Source: a virus
Reading direction: 5' to 3' (one strand)
Length of the DNA: 31,304 nucleotides
IMG/VR virus record: IMGVR_UViG_3300044547_001769
Location: 1-31,304 of that record
Each line of letters opens with the position of its first letter. The first letter of the stretch is position 1. Shown here piece after piece: positions 7,692 to 14,998 of the stretch. The notes under the pieces were generated by a model, which ran no database searches, was not told where the DNA came from, and saw only the letters and a list, made by a program, of their open reading frames with translations. Position numbers and translations under genes: made by a program.

Positions 7692-8516
7692 GTGAATAAA
7701 AAACACAAAACTGTTATAGTTACTCCAGCAGGGCGTAAACGATATTTGGAAGTACTTTTAAAAAATCTGATAAAGCAAAAAGATGATTTTTCAATTTGGC
7801 AACTTTGGATAAACACTGAAAACCAAGAAGACATCGATTATTGCAAATCATTGGAGAAGGAGCACAGCTGGATTAAATGTTATGACTTGGATATTCCGTA
7901 TCATGGAATTAATTCTATTCATACGTTTTTTAAATATACAACCGAATCAAACGTAGTATACATACGATTAGACGATGACATCGTCTATCTTGAAAAGAAT
8001 TTCATTCGCAAATTAGCAAATGAAAGAGCCAAAGACCCTGAGCCTTTTTTGATCTACGGCAACATCGTAAATAATGCTATATGCGATCATATACATCAAC
8101 GAATTGGCGCTCTACCATTAAGCATTAGTGAAATGTCATATGATTGCCTATGTCCAGTTGCATGGGCAAATGGCCAAGTTGCCGAACAAAAACATAAGAA
8201 CTTTTTCAACCATGTTGAAAACGGAACTCTAAATGCATATAAGTTTAATCAATGGAATCTTAGACCGCATGCTGCCGAGAGATGCTCTATTAATTGTATT
8301 TCATGGCTAGGCTCACGCTTTGCTGAATTTGGAGGTAAAGTTGGTGAAGACGAAGAAGCTTGGCTATCAGTCGATAAACCGATGATGGATAAAACATCAT
8401 ACAACAAAATATATGGAAACGCGTTGTGCGTTCATTATGCGTTTTATACGCAGCGTGAACATGTCGATTCATGCCCGCACATCTTAGATAAGTACATAGA
8501 AATTGCTAGTCTTTAA
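7692..8516 (+). CDS. Glycosyltransferase, GT-A type
   Basis: The best start is GTG at 7692, preceded by GGGGAG at a good Shine-Dalgarno distance, giving 274 residues. KTVIVTPAGRKRYLEVLLKNL is a typical GT-A N-terminal strand/helix, and VVYIRLDDDIVYLEKNFI (residues 88-105) contains the D-x-D motif (D94-D96) that binds the metal and nucleotide sugar. The C-terminal CINCISWLGSRFAEFGGKVGEDEEAWL is consistent with an acceptor region. Donor and acceptor are unknown. A longer frame reaches TTG 7623, inside the o-spanin gene, and is less likely. Confidence 0.82.
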   Translation: MNKKHKTVIVTPAGRKRYLEVLLKNLIKQKDDFSIWQLWINTENQEDIDYCKSLEKEHSWIKCYDLDIPYHGINSIHTFFKYTTESNVVYIRLDDDIVYLEKNFIRKLANERAKDPEPFLIYGNIVNNAICDHIHQRIGALPLSISEMSYDCLCPVAWANGQVAEQKHKNFFNHVENGTLNAYKFNQWNLRPHAAERCSINCISWLGSRFAEFGGKVGEDEEAWLSVDKPMMDKTSYNKIYGNALCVHYAFYTQREHVDSCPHILDKYIEIASL

Positions 8517-8525
8517 ATAAAACAT

Positions 8526-9293
8526 ATGTCAGCTAATCCAGTCAGAAAAACAAAGAAGAAGAAACTAAGTGATCATTTCACCGCTGCCGAGGATTCAATG
8601 GGAAACACCATTGAATCCTCTTTAGCATTAAATTTTACGCTGAATTTCAAAATAAAAAAGCCGTTCCACTTTAATGAAAAGCATCTAGCTTTTTATGATT
8701 CTATTTGCAATGACAATACAAACATTTCATTTGTAGATGGTTCAGCTGGAACTGCTAAATCATACATCGCGGTTCTTGCTGCTTTGGAACTATTCAAAGA
8801 AAAAAAGATAAAGCAGATTGTTTATATCCGAAGCGTCATTGAAAGTGCATCGCGTTCAATCGGCGCGTTGCCTGGCGAAGTTGATGATAAGTTCTTACCT
8901 TATGCAATGCCTCTTATTGAAAAGGCTAGAGAAATAACCGACGATGCAACCGCGCAACAGCTTAAGGCCGCGGGTATACTGCAAGCTATCCCTGTAAATT
9001 TCGTTCGTGGTTTAACATTCAATGATAGTATTGTTATTGTCGATGAAGCGCAGAACCTAACACGCAATGAGATTGTAACTATCCTTACTCGCTTTGGTAA
9101 GAACACACGATATGTAGTGTGCGGCGACTTAAAGCAAACTGACATCGGAAAGATGTCTGGATACAAGGACATCTTTAACCGATTTGATACGCAGGATGCG
9201 GTGCGTCACGGTATGAACACGTTTCATTTTGGTGACGGCGAAATTGTTCGTAGCAAGATTCTCCGCTACATTGTTAGTGTACTGGAGGCTTAA
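8526..9293 (+). CDS. phoH: PhoH-family ATPase
   Basis: This 255-residue protein is a P-loop ATPase of the PhoH family. Walker A is DGSAGTAKSY (residues 71-80) and Walker B is IVIVDEAQN (169-177). The motif VRGLTFNDSIVIVDEAQNLT and the Arg-finger-like GDLKQTDI are typical. PhoH proteins are widespread in phages; a helicase/RNase-related role has been suggested, but the phage function is unsettled. The N-terminal extension is lysine-rich. A perfect 13-bp hairpin (8589-8620) lies in codons 22-32 and surrounds an internal ATG. The gene converges with the helicase, overlapping by 4 bp. Confidence 0.93.
   Translation: MSANPVRKTKKKKLSDHFTAAEDSMGNTIESSLALNFTLNFKIKKPFHFNEKHLAFYDSICNDNTNISFVDGSAGTAKSYIAVLAALELFKEKKIKQIVYIRSVIESASRSIGALPGEVDDKFLPYAMPLIEKAREITDDATAQQLKAAGILQAIPVNFVRGLTFNDSIVIVDEAQNLTRNEIVTILTRFGKNTRYVVCGDLKQTDIGKMSGYKDIFNRFDTQDAVRHGMNTFHFGDGEIVRSKILRYIVSVLEA
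8589..8620 (+). promoter_or_regulatory. Perfect 13-bp inverted repeat inside phoH
   Basis: GAGGATTCAATGG (8589-8601) and CCATTGAATCCTC (8608-8620) are exact reverse complements separated by GAAACA. The internal ATG at 8598-8600 (Met25) would sit in the stem. Only TTT follows, so it is not a standard terminator. It could be an RNA structure that controls translation, or a binding site. Confidence 0.7.
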
Positions 9294-10999
9294 ACTAATC
9301 GGTCCATAAAGGTATCACTCAAGTATTGGCGCGAATACTTAAGGAAATCCTTAGCACGCGAATCAAGTATGTAGGTCGTACTATAATCGTCAGCATGGCG
9401 TGTAGTACGACCTGCACTTTGTTCAAGCACTGATGCAGTTTCTCCAAAGTAAACATCGCGTGCAAATTTGAATCGGCGAGCCCATAGCGGACTGCCCACA
9501 TTTGGAAATGCTAGCTTGGTAATTATGTTAAATCGACCTTTATCATCAGAAAGGTCAATACCCGTGAATAGCGATGGCCCCACAAGCACGGAGTCGCTTG
9601 GCTTGTTTTCCAGTTGATCAAGCAGCTCAAGTTTTTCAGCAGTATTTGAATATGTTAGTAGACGATGTGAATGTCGGCTGTTAGCTTTAAGTTCTTCGGC
9701 AATCAAGTGGGTTACCGTATGAATAACACCGCGCTCATTGGAATGTAAATCAAGCAGTTCGTCAATTTTCTTTACAGCTTTATTGACACTGTCGCGCCCG
9801 CCCGAATATCCCATGTCAGCTGTATTGCACAGCACAATTGGAGATTTGTTTGAATCCCACTCACTATTTACATTGATGATATAGCACTTTGCAGGATCAA
9901 GCTTCCAGCGGTCAATCAACAGCTTTGGCTGAAGAGTAGCGGACATGTAAATACGAGTACGCGCAAAGTTTCGGAAGTGTCGATGAAACAGCAGATGGTC
10001 CGACATATTATGATATGCGCGTTCGCCGTCATCATCACATACAACAAGATTGCGTAGACCGTGTTGCGCAATCATTTGCGTATAATCCTCGACTTTACAA
10101 TGATGGTCCTTAATATCATCGGCAAGCGTGAATAGACTCTTTACTTCGCGCGGTAGGTTCTTGTGCCAAGCCGTCAAGTTAGCATTGTCATATCCGCCAG
10201 GAATGTAAGAAGATGAAAGGCTTGTTTTGATTGTTTCAAGCGTGTTCTTTACAAGCGTATATTCTGCATAAACAGTTTGCAGTGCAACATGATGGTCATG
10301 CGGATTTGACTTTTCCGGAATCTTTAGCGCTTCAGTGATTGCTGTGTAAAGCGGCTTTGTAGGTACATCATATGCATGTCCAATTTTATTTAGAGCACCA
10401 ATGACTCCGTTTATACGATCGGCTGTTTCAGGCTTTAAGCGACATGCAAAATGACTTTCCACAATGTCAGGTATCTTATGCGCTTCGTCACAAATGATTA
10501 CGTCACGTGTACGAAATGGAGACTTGTCGCCCATCTTGCGCAGGACATAATTCATTTGAATTAGCCAATAGGAATAATTCATTAGTGAACGCGGAGATTG
10601 AATAGCAGCACGCCGGCGCTGAATGTAAGCGCAAGTTCCAGCGCAAGGTAATTCATTTGCCTCGGAGTATGATAATCCTAACGAACGGCAAACTCCTAGC
10701 GAGAATTTTTCTCCGTTAATGTCGCACGTGTATGTATCGACACCGCTGATTGATTTGACGTCGGAATGACGTGATTTGAACTTTACATTGCAATCATATT
10801 CATATTGTTGCTGTAAAGACTTTTCGCTTGTTAGAAGATATGACATATAGCCGCTCTCTGCCAAAATCTTAGAGAGTTCAAGCGCAATAAGACTCTTTCC
10901 TGTTCCTGTAGGCGCTTGAATGAATATGTCTTTCTTACCACTTGCCATTGCTTCACGCACGTGATCAAGGACATCTTGCTGTGCTGGCCGTAATTGCAT
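9290..10999 (-). CDS. XPD/DinG-like superfamily 2 helicase
   Basis: This 569-residue DNA helicase has Walker A APTGTGKS (residues 29-36) and DEAH box (171-174). Four cysteines (C92, C104, C119, C123) between them match the position of the 4Fe-4S cluster in the Rad3/XPD/DinG family. Motif VI is visible as EQSAGRTTRHADD. These enzymes unwind DNA 5'-3', or R-loops. The start at 10999 (MQLRPAQQDV) is preferred over the longer frame from 11026 because RPAQQ begins the helicase Q-like region and a promoter overlaps the upstream part. It is the only long minus-strand gene besides the endonuclease. Confidence 0.9.
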   Translation of the reverse strand: MQLRPAQQDVLDHVREAMASGKKDIFIQAPTGTGKSLIALELSKILAESGYMSYLLTSEKSLQQQYEYDCNVKFKSRHSDVKSISGVDTYTCDINGEKFSLGVCRSLGLSYSEANELPCAGTCAYIQRRRAAIQSPRSLMNYSYWLIQMNYVLRKMGDKSPFRTRDVIICDEAHKIPDIVESHFACRLKPETADRINGVIGALNKIGHAYDVPTKPLYTAITEALKIPEKSNPHDHHVALQTVYAEYTLVKNTLETIKTSLSSSYIPGGYDNANLTAWHKNLPREVKSLFTLADDIKDHHCKVEDYTQMIAQHGLRNLVVCDDDGERAYHNMSDHLLFHRHFRNFARTRIYMSATLQPKLLIDRWKLDPAKCYIINVNSEWDSNKSPIVLCNTADMGYSGGRDSVNKAVKKIDELLDLHSNERGVIHTVTHLIAEELKANSRHSHRLLTYSNTAEKLELLDQLENKPSDSVLVGPSLFTGIDLSDDKGRFNIITKLAFPNVGSPLWARRFKFARDVYFGETASVLEQSAGRTTRHADDYSTTYILDSRAKDFLKYSRQYLSDTFMDRLV

Positions 11000-11005
11000 A
11001 TCCTT

Positions 11006-11033
11006 ATTATAACAAACTGTAGCCAAATGTAAA
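11006..11033 (-). promoter_or_regulatory. Minus-strand promoter for the helicase gene, nearly leaderless
   Basis: On the minus strand TTTACA (complement of 11028-11033) and TATAAT (complement of 11006-11011) are 16 bp apart. Only six bases, AAGGAT, separate the -10 box from the ATG at 10999, so transcripts from this promoter would start at or next to the start codon. Confidence 0.6.
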
Positions 11034-11058
11034 TGAGAAAAATTTTTGAATTTTGTTA

Positions 11059-11087
11059 TTTACATGTGCGTGAAGTCTCTGTATAAT
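11059..11087 (+). promoter_or_regulatory. Plus-strand promoter divergent from the helicase
   Basis: TTTACA (11059-11064), 17-bp spacer, TATAAT (11082-11087). It has the same core as the other promoters, but the conserved CTGTAAGG leader is absent (AATTAAAAGTTC instead). It drives a stretch of about 200 bp with only broken reading frames. Confidence 0.75.
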
Positions 11088-11107
11088 AATTAAAAGTTCA
11101 TTCGACG

Positions 11108-11267
11108 ATGGCTGCATTAAAGGCTGCGAAAAAAACCATGATATCCTCAAGATCCACCGAAGGTTCCCGAAGGGATCATCAAATACCTCAAGATCCATGA
11201 AAGGTGGATTAGAGTCATTTTTCCGACCTTCAACGGATATTCTGTCAGTAAAATGCCGAAAAAGTGA
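11108..11267 (+). pseudogene. Frameshifted small ORF, or a structured RNA, behind an orphan promoter
   Basis: ATG 11108 opens a 30-residue frame (MAALKAAKKTMIS...) that stops early. The +1 frame continues with a protein-like sequence (DPPKVPEGIIKYLKIHERW, then RVIFPTFNGYSVSKMPKK) to TGA at 11265-11267. One indel around 11140-11150 would join them. The same stretch has a direct repeat CCTCAAGATCCA (11145-11156, 11186-11197) and short inverted repeats (ATCCACC/GGTGGAT, TCCC/GGGA), so a small structured RNA is the alternative. A sequencing indel cannot be excluded. Confidence 0.35.
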
Positions 11268-11286
11268 AAATTTATGAAATTTCTTA

Positions 11287-11315
11287 TTTACATCTAAGAA
11301 TATTCCGTTTATAAT
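11287..11315 (+). promoter_or_regulatory. Promoter P2, sigma70-like with conserved leader
   Basis: TTTACA (11287-11292), 17-bp spacer ending TTCCGTT, TATAAT (11310-11315), then GATCCTGTAAGGAAACTACC before the ATG at 11338. AAGGA in the leader can serve as Shine-Dalgarno sequence. Confidence 0.9.
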
Positions 11316-11337
11316 GATCCTGTAAGGAAACTACCAC

Positions 11338-11612
11338 ATGATTATCGAATCTGCCAAAATTAACGCAAACAAATTTCGTTGGGAAAACACTGTCGGAACG
11401 GCAATGGCAAGTGATCTGGCTACCGTGCAGGTCAAGTCCCAATTCATCGGATTCATGATTGGTCGGACGATCAAGGACTGTATGTTATTGGCAAGAAAGA
11501 GAACAAAGCGTTCATCTTCTCCCGAGCAATGCGAGGTCACGAAAACGAAATTCTTGGATGGCTTTTCAACTCCGTCGATTATAAGTTCAGCTTGGTAATC
11601 TTCAACGATTGA
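11338..11612 (+). pseudogene. Small gene interrupted by a frameshift near 11413-11420
   Basis: From the P2 start the frame reads MIIESAKINANKFRWENTVG, TAMASDL and then becomes unnatural. In the -1 frame, entered at 11415 or 11418, it continues as GYRAGQVPIHRIHDWSDDQG, LYVIGKKENKAFIFSRAMRG, HENEILGWLFNSVDYKFSLV, IFND and stops at 11610-11612. The joined product would be about 91 residues. The original frame continues to 11598 but looks like out-of-frame sequence. No slippery heptamer is present, so this is a real one-base deletion or a sequencing error rather than programmed frameshifting. Function is unknown. Confidence 0.6.
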
Positions 11613-11622
11613 TAAATATAAA

Positions 11623-12240
11623 ATGCTATCATTCAAAACATACATCGCCGAAGGATTCACTAACCTAATCCTTTCTAAGCACGACAAAGATCGTGAAAAA
11701 TATGCGACCCAAGTATGGGATATGCTGCAGGTGTCGTATGCTAAGATTGGCGGAATCAAAGGTTCTGGATTCTCTTCGGTGGATGATATGATCAAAACAA
11801 TTCCGTTTTGGAAACTATACTTTGATGGTGATCGTCTTAAAACTGTCATTCTTTACAAGGATCGTGGCGGACGCAAGGTAATTGCTGTTGGAACTGATGG
11901 ATCGCAAAAAGCACTGAAAGTTTTGGCTAATGTTATGCGTGAATCCTTTAAGGTCTCGTTTGGCGAATACTCTAAAGGTTTGCTGGCATTCATCATCAAG
12001 ACAGTGCCACGTGAATTGCTGAAATCGTATGCTATTCCGAATAAAAAGGTTTCGGATATTCTTGATGATTCGGTGATTATCATTCCTACACAAGAATATG
12101 TAAATGATAACCTACAGTCTGTAGATCAGGCAATGTATACTCGCTTTAAAGATTGGCGTGAGTATTTCTATGTGAGAGAAATTGGAGGCACTCCTCTACT
12201 TAAGATGGCGATTGGAACGCCTGGAAAGCCAATCTTATGA
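11623..12240 (+). CDS. Hypothetical protein with T4-like capsid-targeting N-terminus
   Basis: The 205-residue product starts MLSFKTYIAEG. This resembles the T4 capsid-targeting sequence of internal proteins (MKTYQEFIAEA, from memory): aromatic residues at positions 4 and 7, then IAE followed by a small residue. IAE before G also fits the T4 prohead-protease consensus I/L-x-E before G/A/S. If so, it would be packaged in the head and cleaved after residue 10. The rest is a mixed alpha/beta protein (TVILYKDRGGRKVIAVGTDG) without a recognised family. It overlaps the esterase gene by 4 bp. Confidence 0.75.
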   Translation: MLSFKTYIAEGFTNLILSKHDKDREKYATQVWDMLQVSYAKIGGIKGSGFSSVDDMIKTIPFWKLYFDGDRLKTVILYKDRGGRKVIAVGTDGSQKALKVLANVMRESFKVSFGEYSKGLLAFIIKTVPRELLKSYAIPNKKVSDILDDSVIIIPTQEYVNDNLQSVDQAMYTRFKDWREYFYVREIGGTPLLKMAIGTPGKPIL

Positions 12241-12830
12241 TCGTGTATTTACATGGCTTCAACAGTGGGCATGATCCACACAATGTTAAGATTACTGCTC
12301 TGCGTAAACTTGACAAGGAAGTCCTTGGATTTTCATATGATACATTCTCTCCACGCGAAGAAGTCATACGGTCCATTGTTGATCGTATTAAGGAATATGC
12401 AGATGACCTACTAATCGTCGGAACGAGTCTTGGTGCATATTATGCTGATGCATGTGCTAAGGCTTTAGGAGTTCCATGCGTGCTGATCAATCCGTGTGTC
12501 GATCCTTACAACGCTTTTTCGGATCGTTCGCTTGAGACTGAATATGTCAATTATGTACATAAGACAGTTTCTCGTTTGACATCCGAAACTGTGGAATCCT
12601 GGAAAGGACATTCCATGACAGAGACCGTCGGGCATACATACATTCCGCTCGTTTTGCTAGCTGACGGCGACGAAGTATTTGATTCGAGTGAAACTGCCGA
12701 AACACTGCGGAATTATGAGGTAATGAGGTTTTTAGGTGGAACTCATCGTTTTGAACAAATTGAGGATTCGGTAAAATCTATTGAAATTTACCGAAACATG
12801 TGCAAAATTGCCGCAAATCTCAATTTTTGA
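12237..12830 (+). CDS. YqiA-like alpha/beta-hydrolase (esterase)
   Basis: This 197-residue protein has the compact UPF0227/YqiA esterase plan. It opens with MIVYLHGFNSGHDPHNVK, has the nucleophile elbow GTSLGAYYA with Ser64, the acid in LLADGDEVFD (about residue 143-145) and the base in GGTHRFE (His170). Length matches the family. The substrate is unknown; YqiA-type enzymes hydrolyse short acyl esters or thioesters. In a phage it might modify host lipids or metabolites. ATG overlaps the upstream stop, so the two genes are coupled. Confidence 0.88.
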   Translation: MIVYLHGFNSGHDPHNVKITALRKLDKEVLGFSYDTFSPREEVIRSIVDRIKEYADDLLIVGTSLGAYYADACAKALGVPCVLINPCVDPYNAFSDRSLETEYVNYVHKTVSRLTSETVESWKGHSMTETVGHTYIPLVLLADGDEVFDSSETAETLRNYEVMRFLGGTHRFEQIEDSVKSIEIYRNMCKIAANLNF

Positions 12831-12860
12831 AACTTTTTTCACTTTTGGTGCATTTTCTTG

Positions 12861-12889
12861 TTTACATTGGTCGGTTTTCCGTTTATAAT
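12861..12889 (+). promoter_or_regulatory. Promoter P3, sigma70-like with conserved leader
   Basis: TTTACA (12861-12866), 17-bp spacer, TATAAT (12884-12889), then AATCCTGTAAGGCAACCACT to the ATG at 12915. The preceding AACTTTTTTCAC and GCATTTTCTTG blocks are shared with the P5, P6 and P7 cassettes, but no good hairpin forms here. Confidence 0.92.
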
Positions 12890-12914
12890 AATCCTGTAAG
12901 GCAACCACTACAAA

Positions 12915-13175
12915 ATGACCAATTTACAAATTCTTAAGTCTGATTTAGAAATGCATGTCGCTCGAAGGGAGCAGCTGGCAAATGGCAATGGCGGATTCTT
13001 TATTCGACGTGAAGGGTATCCAGTGACTGGTGTTCTTGCCAGTTATGATAAGATCATTGTATCTCTTAAAAAAGAAATTGCCGATCTTGAAATAAAGAAG
13101 ACTGCGCGTAAGCAGCCGCAGAAAAAGACCACGACCAAGAAGAAAACCTCTAGCAAAAAGAAAGCCGCTAAATGA
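12915..13175 (+). CDS. Small helical protein with lysine-rich histone-H1-like tail
   Basis: This 86-residue first gene of the P3 operon has an N-terminal helical region (TNLQILKSDLEMHVARREQL and later KIIVSLKKEIADLEIKK) and a C-terminal tail of lysines, threonines and alanines (KKTTTKKKTSSKKKAAK). The tail suggests binding to nucleic acid, possibly DNA compaction or RNA binding. ATGA overlap couples it to the RNA ligase gene, so an RNA-related role is possible. No family is recognised. Confidence 0.8.
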   Translation: MTNLQILKSDLEMHVARREQLANGNGGFFIRREGYPVTGVLASYDKIIVSLKKEIADLEIKKTARKQPQKKTTTKKKTSSKKKAAK

Positions 13176-14203
13176 AACTTGCCTCAGTTGAACTCGTAAA
13201 AGAAATCAAACCTCATTCAAATGCTGACTCGCTTGAGATCGCCGTTGTCCTTGGGTATGAATGTATCGTACCAATCGGTAAGTTTTCGCCGGGACAAGCT
13301 GTTGTGTTGATTCAGCCTGACGTTGTGCTTCCAGATGCTCCATGGGCAGAGGTTTTCCGGGCGCGATCAAATCGTGTCAAGGCTATGAAGCTGCGTGGAG
13401 TTTGGAGCTTCGGTATTGTCCTCAGTGTATTTGATATCGTCGATCACAACTCACGCGGTAGTGCGCAGCTGAAGCGTTGGCTGCTTCCAATTAACATCGG
13501 AAAGGATATCTCTGAGGAAATTGGAGTCGCTAAGTATGAACCTCCCGCGCCAAAGTCTCTTGACGCTGCAGGACACTTGCCGTCTAGAATGCCAAAGACC
13601 GACGAAGAGCGTTATCAAAACCTGACTGACAGCCTGCCATACGGCGAACATGTTGACGTCACGCTGAAGATTGACGGTCAAAGCGCTACTTACTTCTGTA
13701 TCCGTGACGCGAATGCTGAAGGTGGATGGCGCACTGGAATTTGTTCTCGATCTCTTGAGATTAAGCCTGAGTGCAATAACAATTACACGCTCGCTGAACG
13801 TAAGTACAACATTCTCGAAAAGCTCAAGAACTATTGTACGTACCATAACGTCAGCCTTGCACTACGTGGCGAGGTTTACGGGCAAGGCATTCAAGCCTTT
13901 GATGCAAATCCACACTCTAAGCTCCCGCTTGACTTTGCAGCATTTAGCGTATGGAACCACGACACTCTAGCTTATGAAGGTCCCAATGACCCACATTACT
14001 ACGAAAAGGTAGCAGCCGCTACGGTTGGCGAAATTCCCGTTGTACCGATGGTCGAGCGTCAGGTAGTTCTTACGTCTGAACTGATTGAAAAGTATGCACG
14101 TGGAATCGACAAGATTGAAGGCAAGCGTTTTGAAGGAGTTGTGATTAAGCATTCGCTTGGTAGCTTCAAAGTCATCAACCTTTCCTACGACGAACGCAAG
14201 TAA
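13172..14203 (+). CDS. RNA ligase, DraRnl/Rnl5-like (DRB0094 family)
   Basis: This 343-residue ligase has an N-terminal OB-fold-like module (SVELVKEIKPHSNADSLEIA) and a C-terminal nucleotidyltransferase domain. Motif I is KIDGQS with adenylated Lys166, motif III ALRGEVYGQG, motif IV FEGVVIKH and motif V FKVINLSY. Length, N-terminal domain and lysine position match Deinococcus DraRnl, which seals 3'-OH/5'-phosphate RNA ends, notably on nicked duplexes. It would act in RNA or tRNA repair with RtcB, the cREC-like protein and the CCA enzyme in this window. ATG overlaps the upstream gene. Confidence 0.92.
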   Translation: MKLASVELVKEIKPHSNADSLEIAVVLGYECIVPIGKFSPGQAVVLIQPDVVLPDAPWAEVFRARSNRVKAMKLRGVWSFGIVLSVFDIVDHNSRGSAQLKRWLLPINIGKDISEEIGVAKYEPPAPKSLDAAGHLPSRMPKTDEERYQNLTDSLPYGEHVDVTLKIDGQSATYFCIRDANAEGGWRTGICSRSLEIKPECNNNYTLAERKYNILEKLKNYCTYHNVSLALRGEVYGQGIQAFDANPHSKLPLDFAAFSVWNHDTLAYEGPNDPHYYEKVAAATVGEIPVVPMVERQVVLTSELIEKYARGIDKIEGKRFEGVVIKHSLGSFKVINLSYDERK

Positions 14204-14439
14204 TGGATCACTTTGAATTTCGTTGGAAGCAGCGGCTCGGATATGCATTGCGAAAATCTGAACGAAAAGATTTTCACAATGCTGTTCGTACCTCGCGCAA
14301 ATTCATACATAAAGAACCAAACACGAGCGGAACTGTTTATGCAGTAAAGCATAAAGGCATAAACATTGTTGTTGTATATGACCCGCTTCTTGACATTCTG
14401 ATTACTGTCCTACCACCGTCAAATAACCATAAGAAATAA
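14203..14439 (+). CDS. Small hypothetical protein, DUF4258-like fold suspected
   Basis: This 78-residue basic protein starts on the last base of the ligase stop. HNAVRTSRKFIHKE is followed by VYAVKHKGINIVVVYDPLLD, ILITVLPP. The last strand pair (VVVYDP...ITVLPP) resembles DUF4258/BrnT-like small proteins, many of which are toxin-related, but no catalytic residue can be named. The family link is tentative. Confidence 0.7.
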   Translation: MDHFEFRWKQRLGYALRKSERKDFHNAVRTSRKFIHKEPNTSGTVYAVKHKGINIVVVYDPLLDILITVLPPSNNHKK

Positions 14440-14454
14440 TTTATATCTATTCAT

Positions 14455-14775
14455 ATGAAATACTTGAACCAGATTGCAATACTTGCGAGCTTTAGTATTC
14501 TGCTATACTACACAAAATCATATGACTTCATCTATTGGGTTATGGCCGTATTGATCGGCACTACGTATCTTCATCCGTTATTTGCGTTGATTAGTCGTTC
14601 ATATCGCAAGCAATGGGATTCTCCGATCGATGTTGCACAGATGATTATTGCCGCAAGCGTCGCAATCTTCAACATGCGCGTGGTATTGAAGGATTCTTCG
14701 CTATGCACCTTTTATGGTGTCGGCGTTGGACTTTCGTTTATTGCGACTTCATATTTAATTACACGTAGAGCATAA
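14455..14775 (+). CDS. Multi-pass membrane protein (106 aa)
   Basis: Three to four hydrophobic helices are visible: IAILASFSILLYY, FIYWVMAVLIGTTYLHPLFALI, AQMIIAASVAIFNMRVVL and GVGVGLSFIATSYLI. It is almost certainly in the inner membrane. Function is unknown. It starts after a 15-bp gap and is followed immediately by a charged small protein. Confidence 0.8.
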   Translation: MKYLNQIAILASFSILLYYTKSYDFIYWVMAVLIGTTYLHPLFALISRSYRKQWDSPIDVAQMIIAASVAIFNMRVVLKDSSLCTFYGVGVGLSFIATSYLITRRA

Positions 14776-14776
14776 C

Positions 14777-14995
14777 ATGGGAGAGGCTAAACGAAGAGGC
14801 ACATTTGAAGAGCGTGCAGACAATGCCAAAGGCGAATCGTGGCGGCCAATCTACTGGACCGAAGAACGTCTTGATGAATTCAAGGAAAGCATGCGTAAGG
14901 AACTTGGAACATACATTGACAAAGTAAAATCTGACTTGTTTATGCCTCGAAAACCAAAGGAGAAAAAATTTAGAAAAATCAAAACAGGAGGTTAA
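14777..14995 (+). CDS. Charged small protein (72 aa)
   Basis: The sequence begins MGEAKRRGTFEERADNAKGE and is dominated by Lys, Arg and Glu, ending PRKPKEKKFRKIKTGG. The MGEAKRRGTFEER start recalls short MGEAKRR proteins common in phages and bacteria, from memory and unverified. It may bind nucleic acid. An AGGAGG-like sequence (AACAGGAGG, about 14985-14993) at its 3' end is a strong ribosome-binding site for the gene at 14999. Confidence 0.75.
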   Translation: MGEAKRRGTFEERADNAKGESWRPIYWTEERLDEFKESMRKELGTYIDKVKSDLFMPRKPKEKKFRKIKTGG

Positions 14996-14998
14996 ATT

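Noticed and set aside
11331-11849. 172-residue minus-strand ORF over the frameshifted gene
   Set aside because: It overlaps P2 and two + strand genes, lacks a ribosome-binding site and shows no recognisable family.
12820-12860. Terminator upstream of P3
   Set aside because: The T-rich block resembles P5 and P6, but no left arm pairs convincingly.
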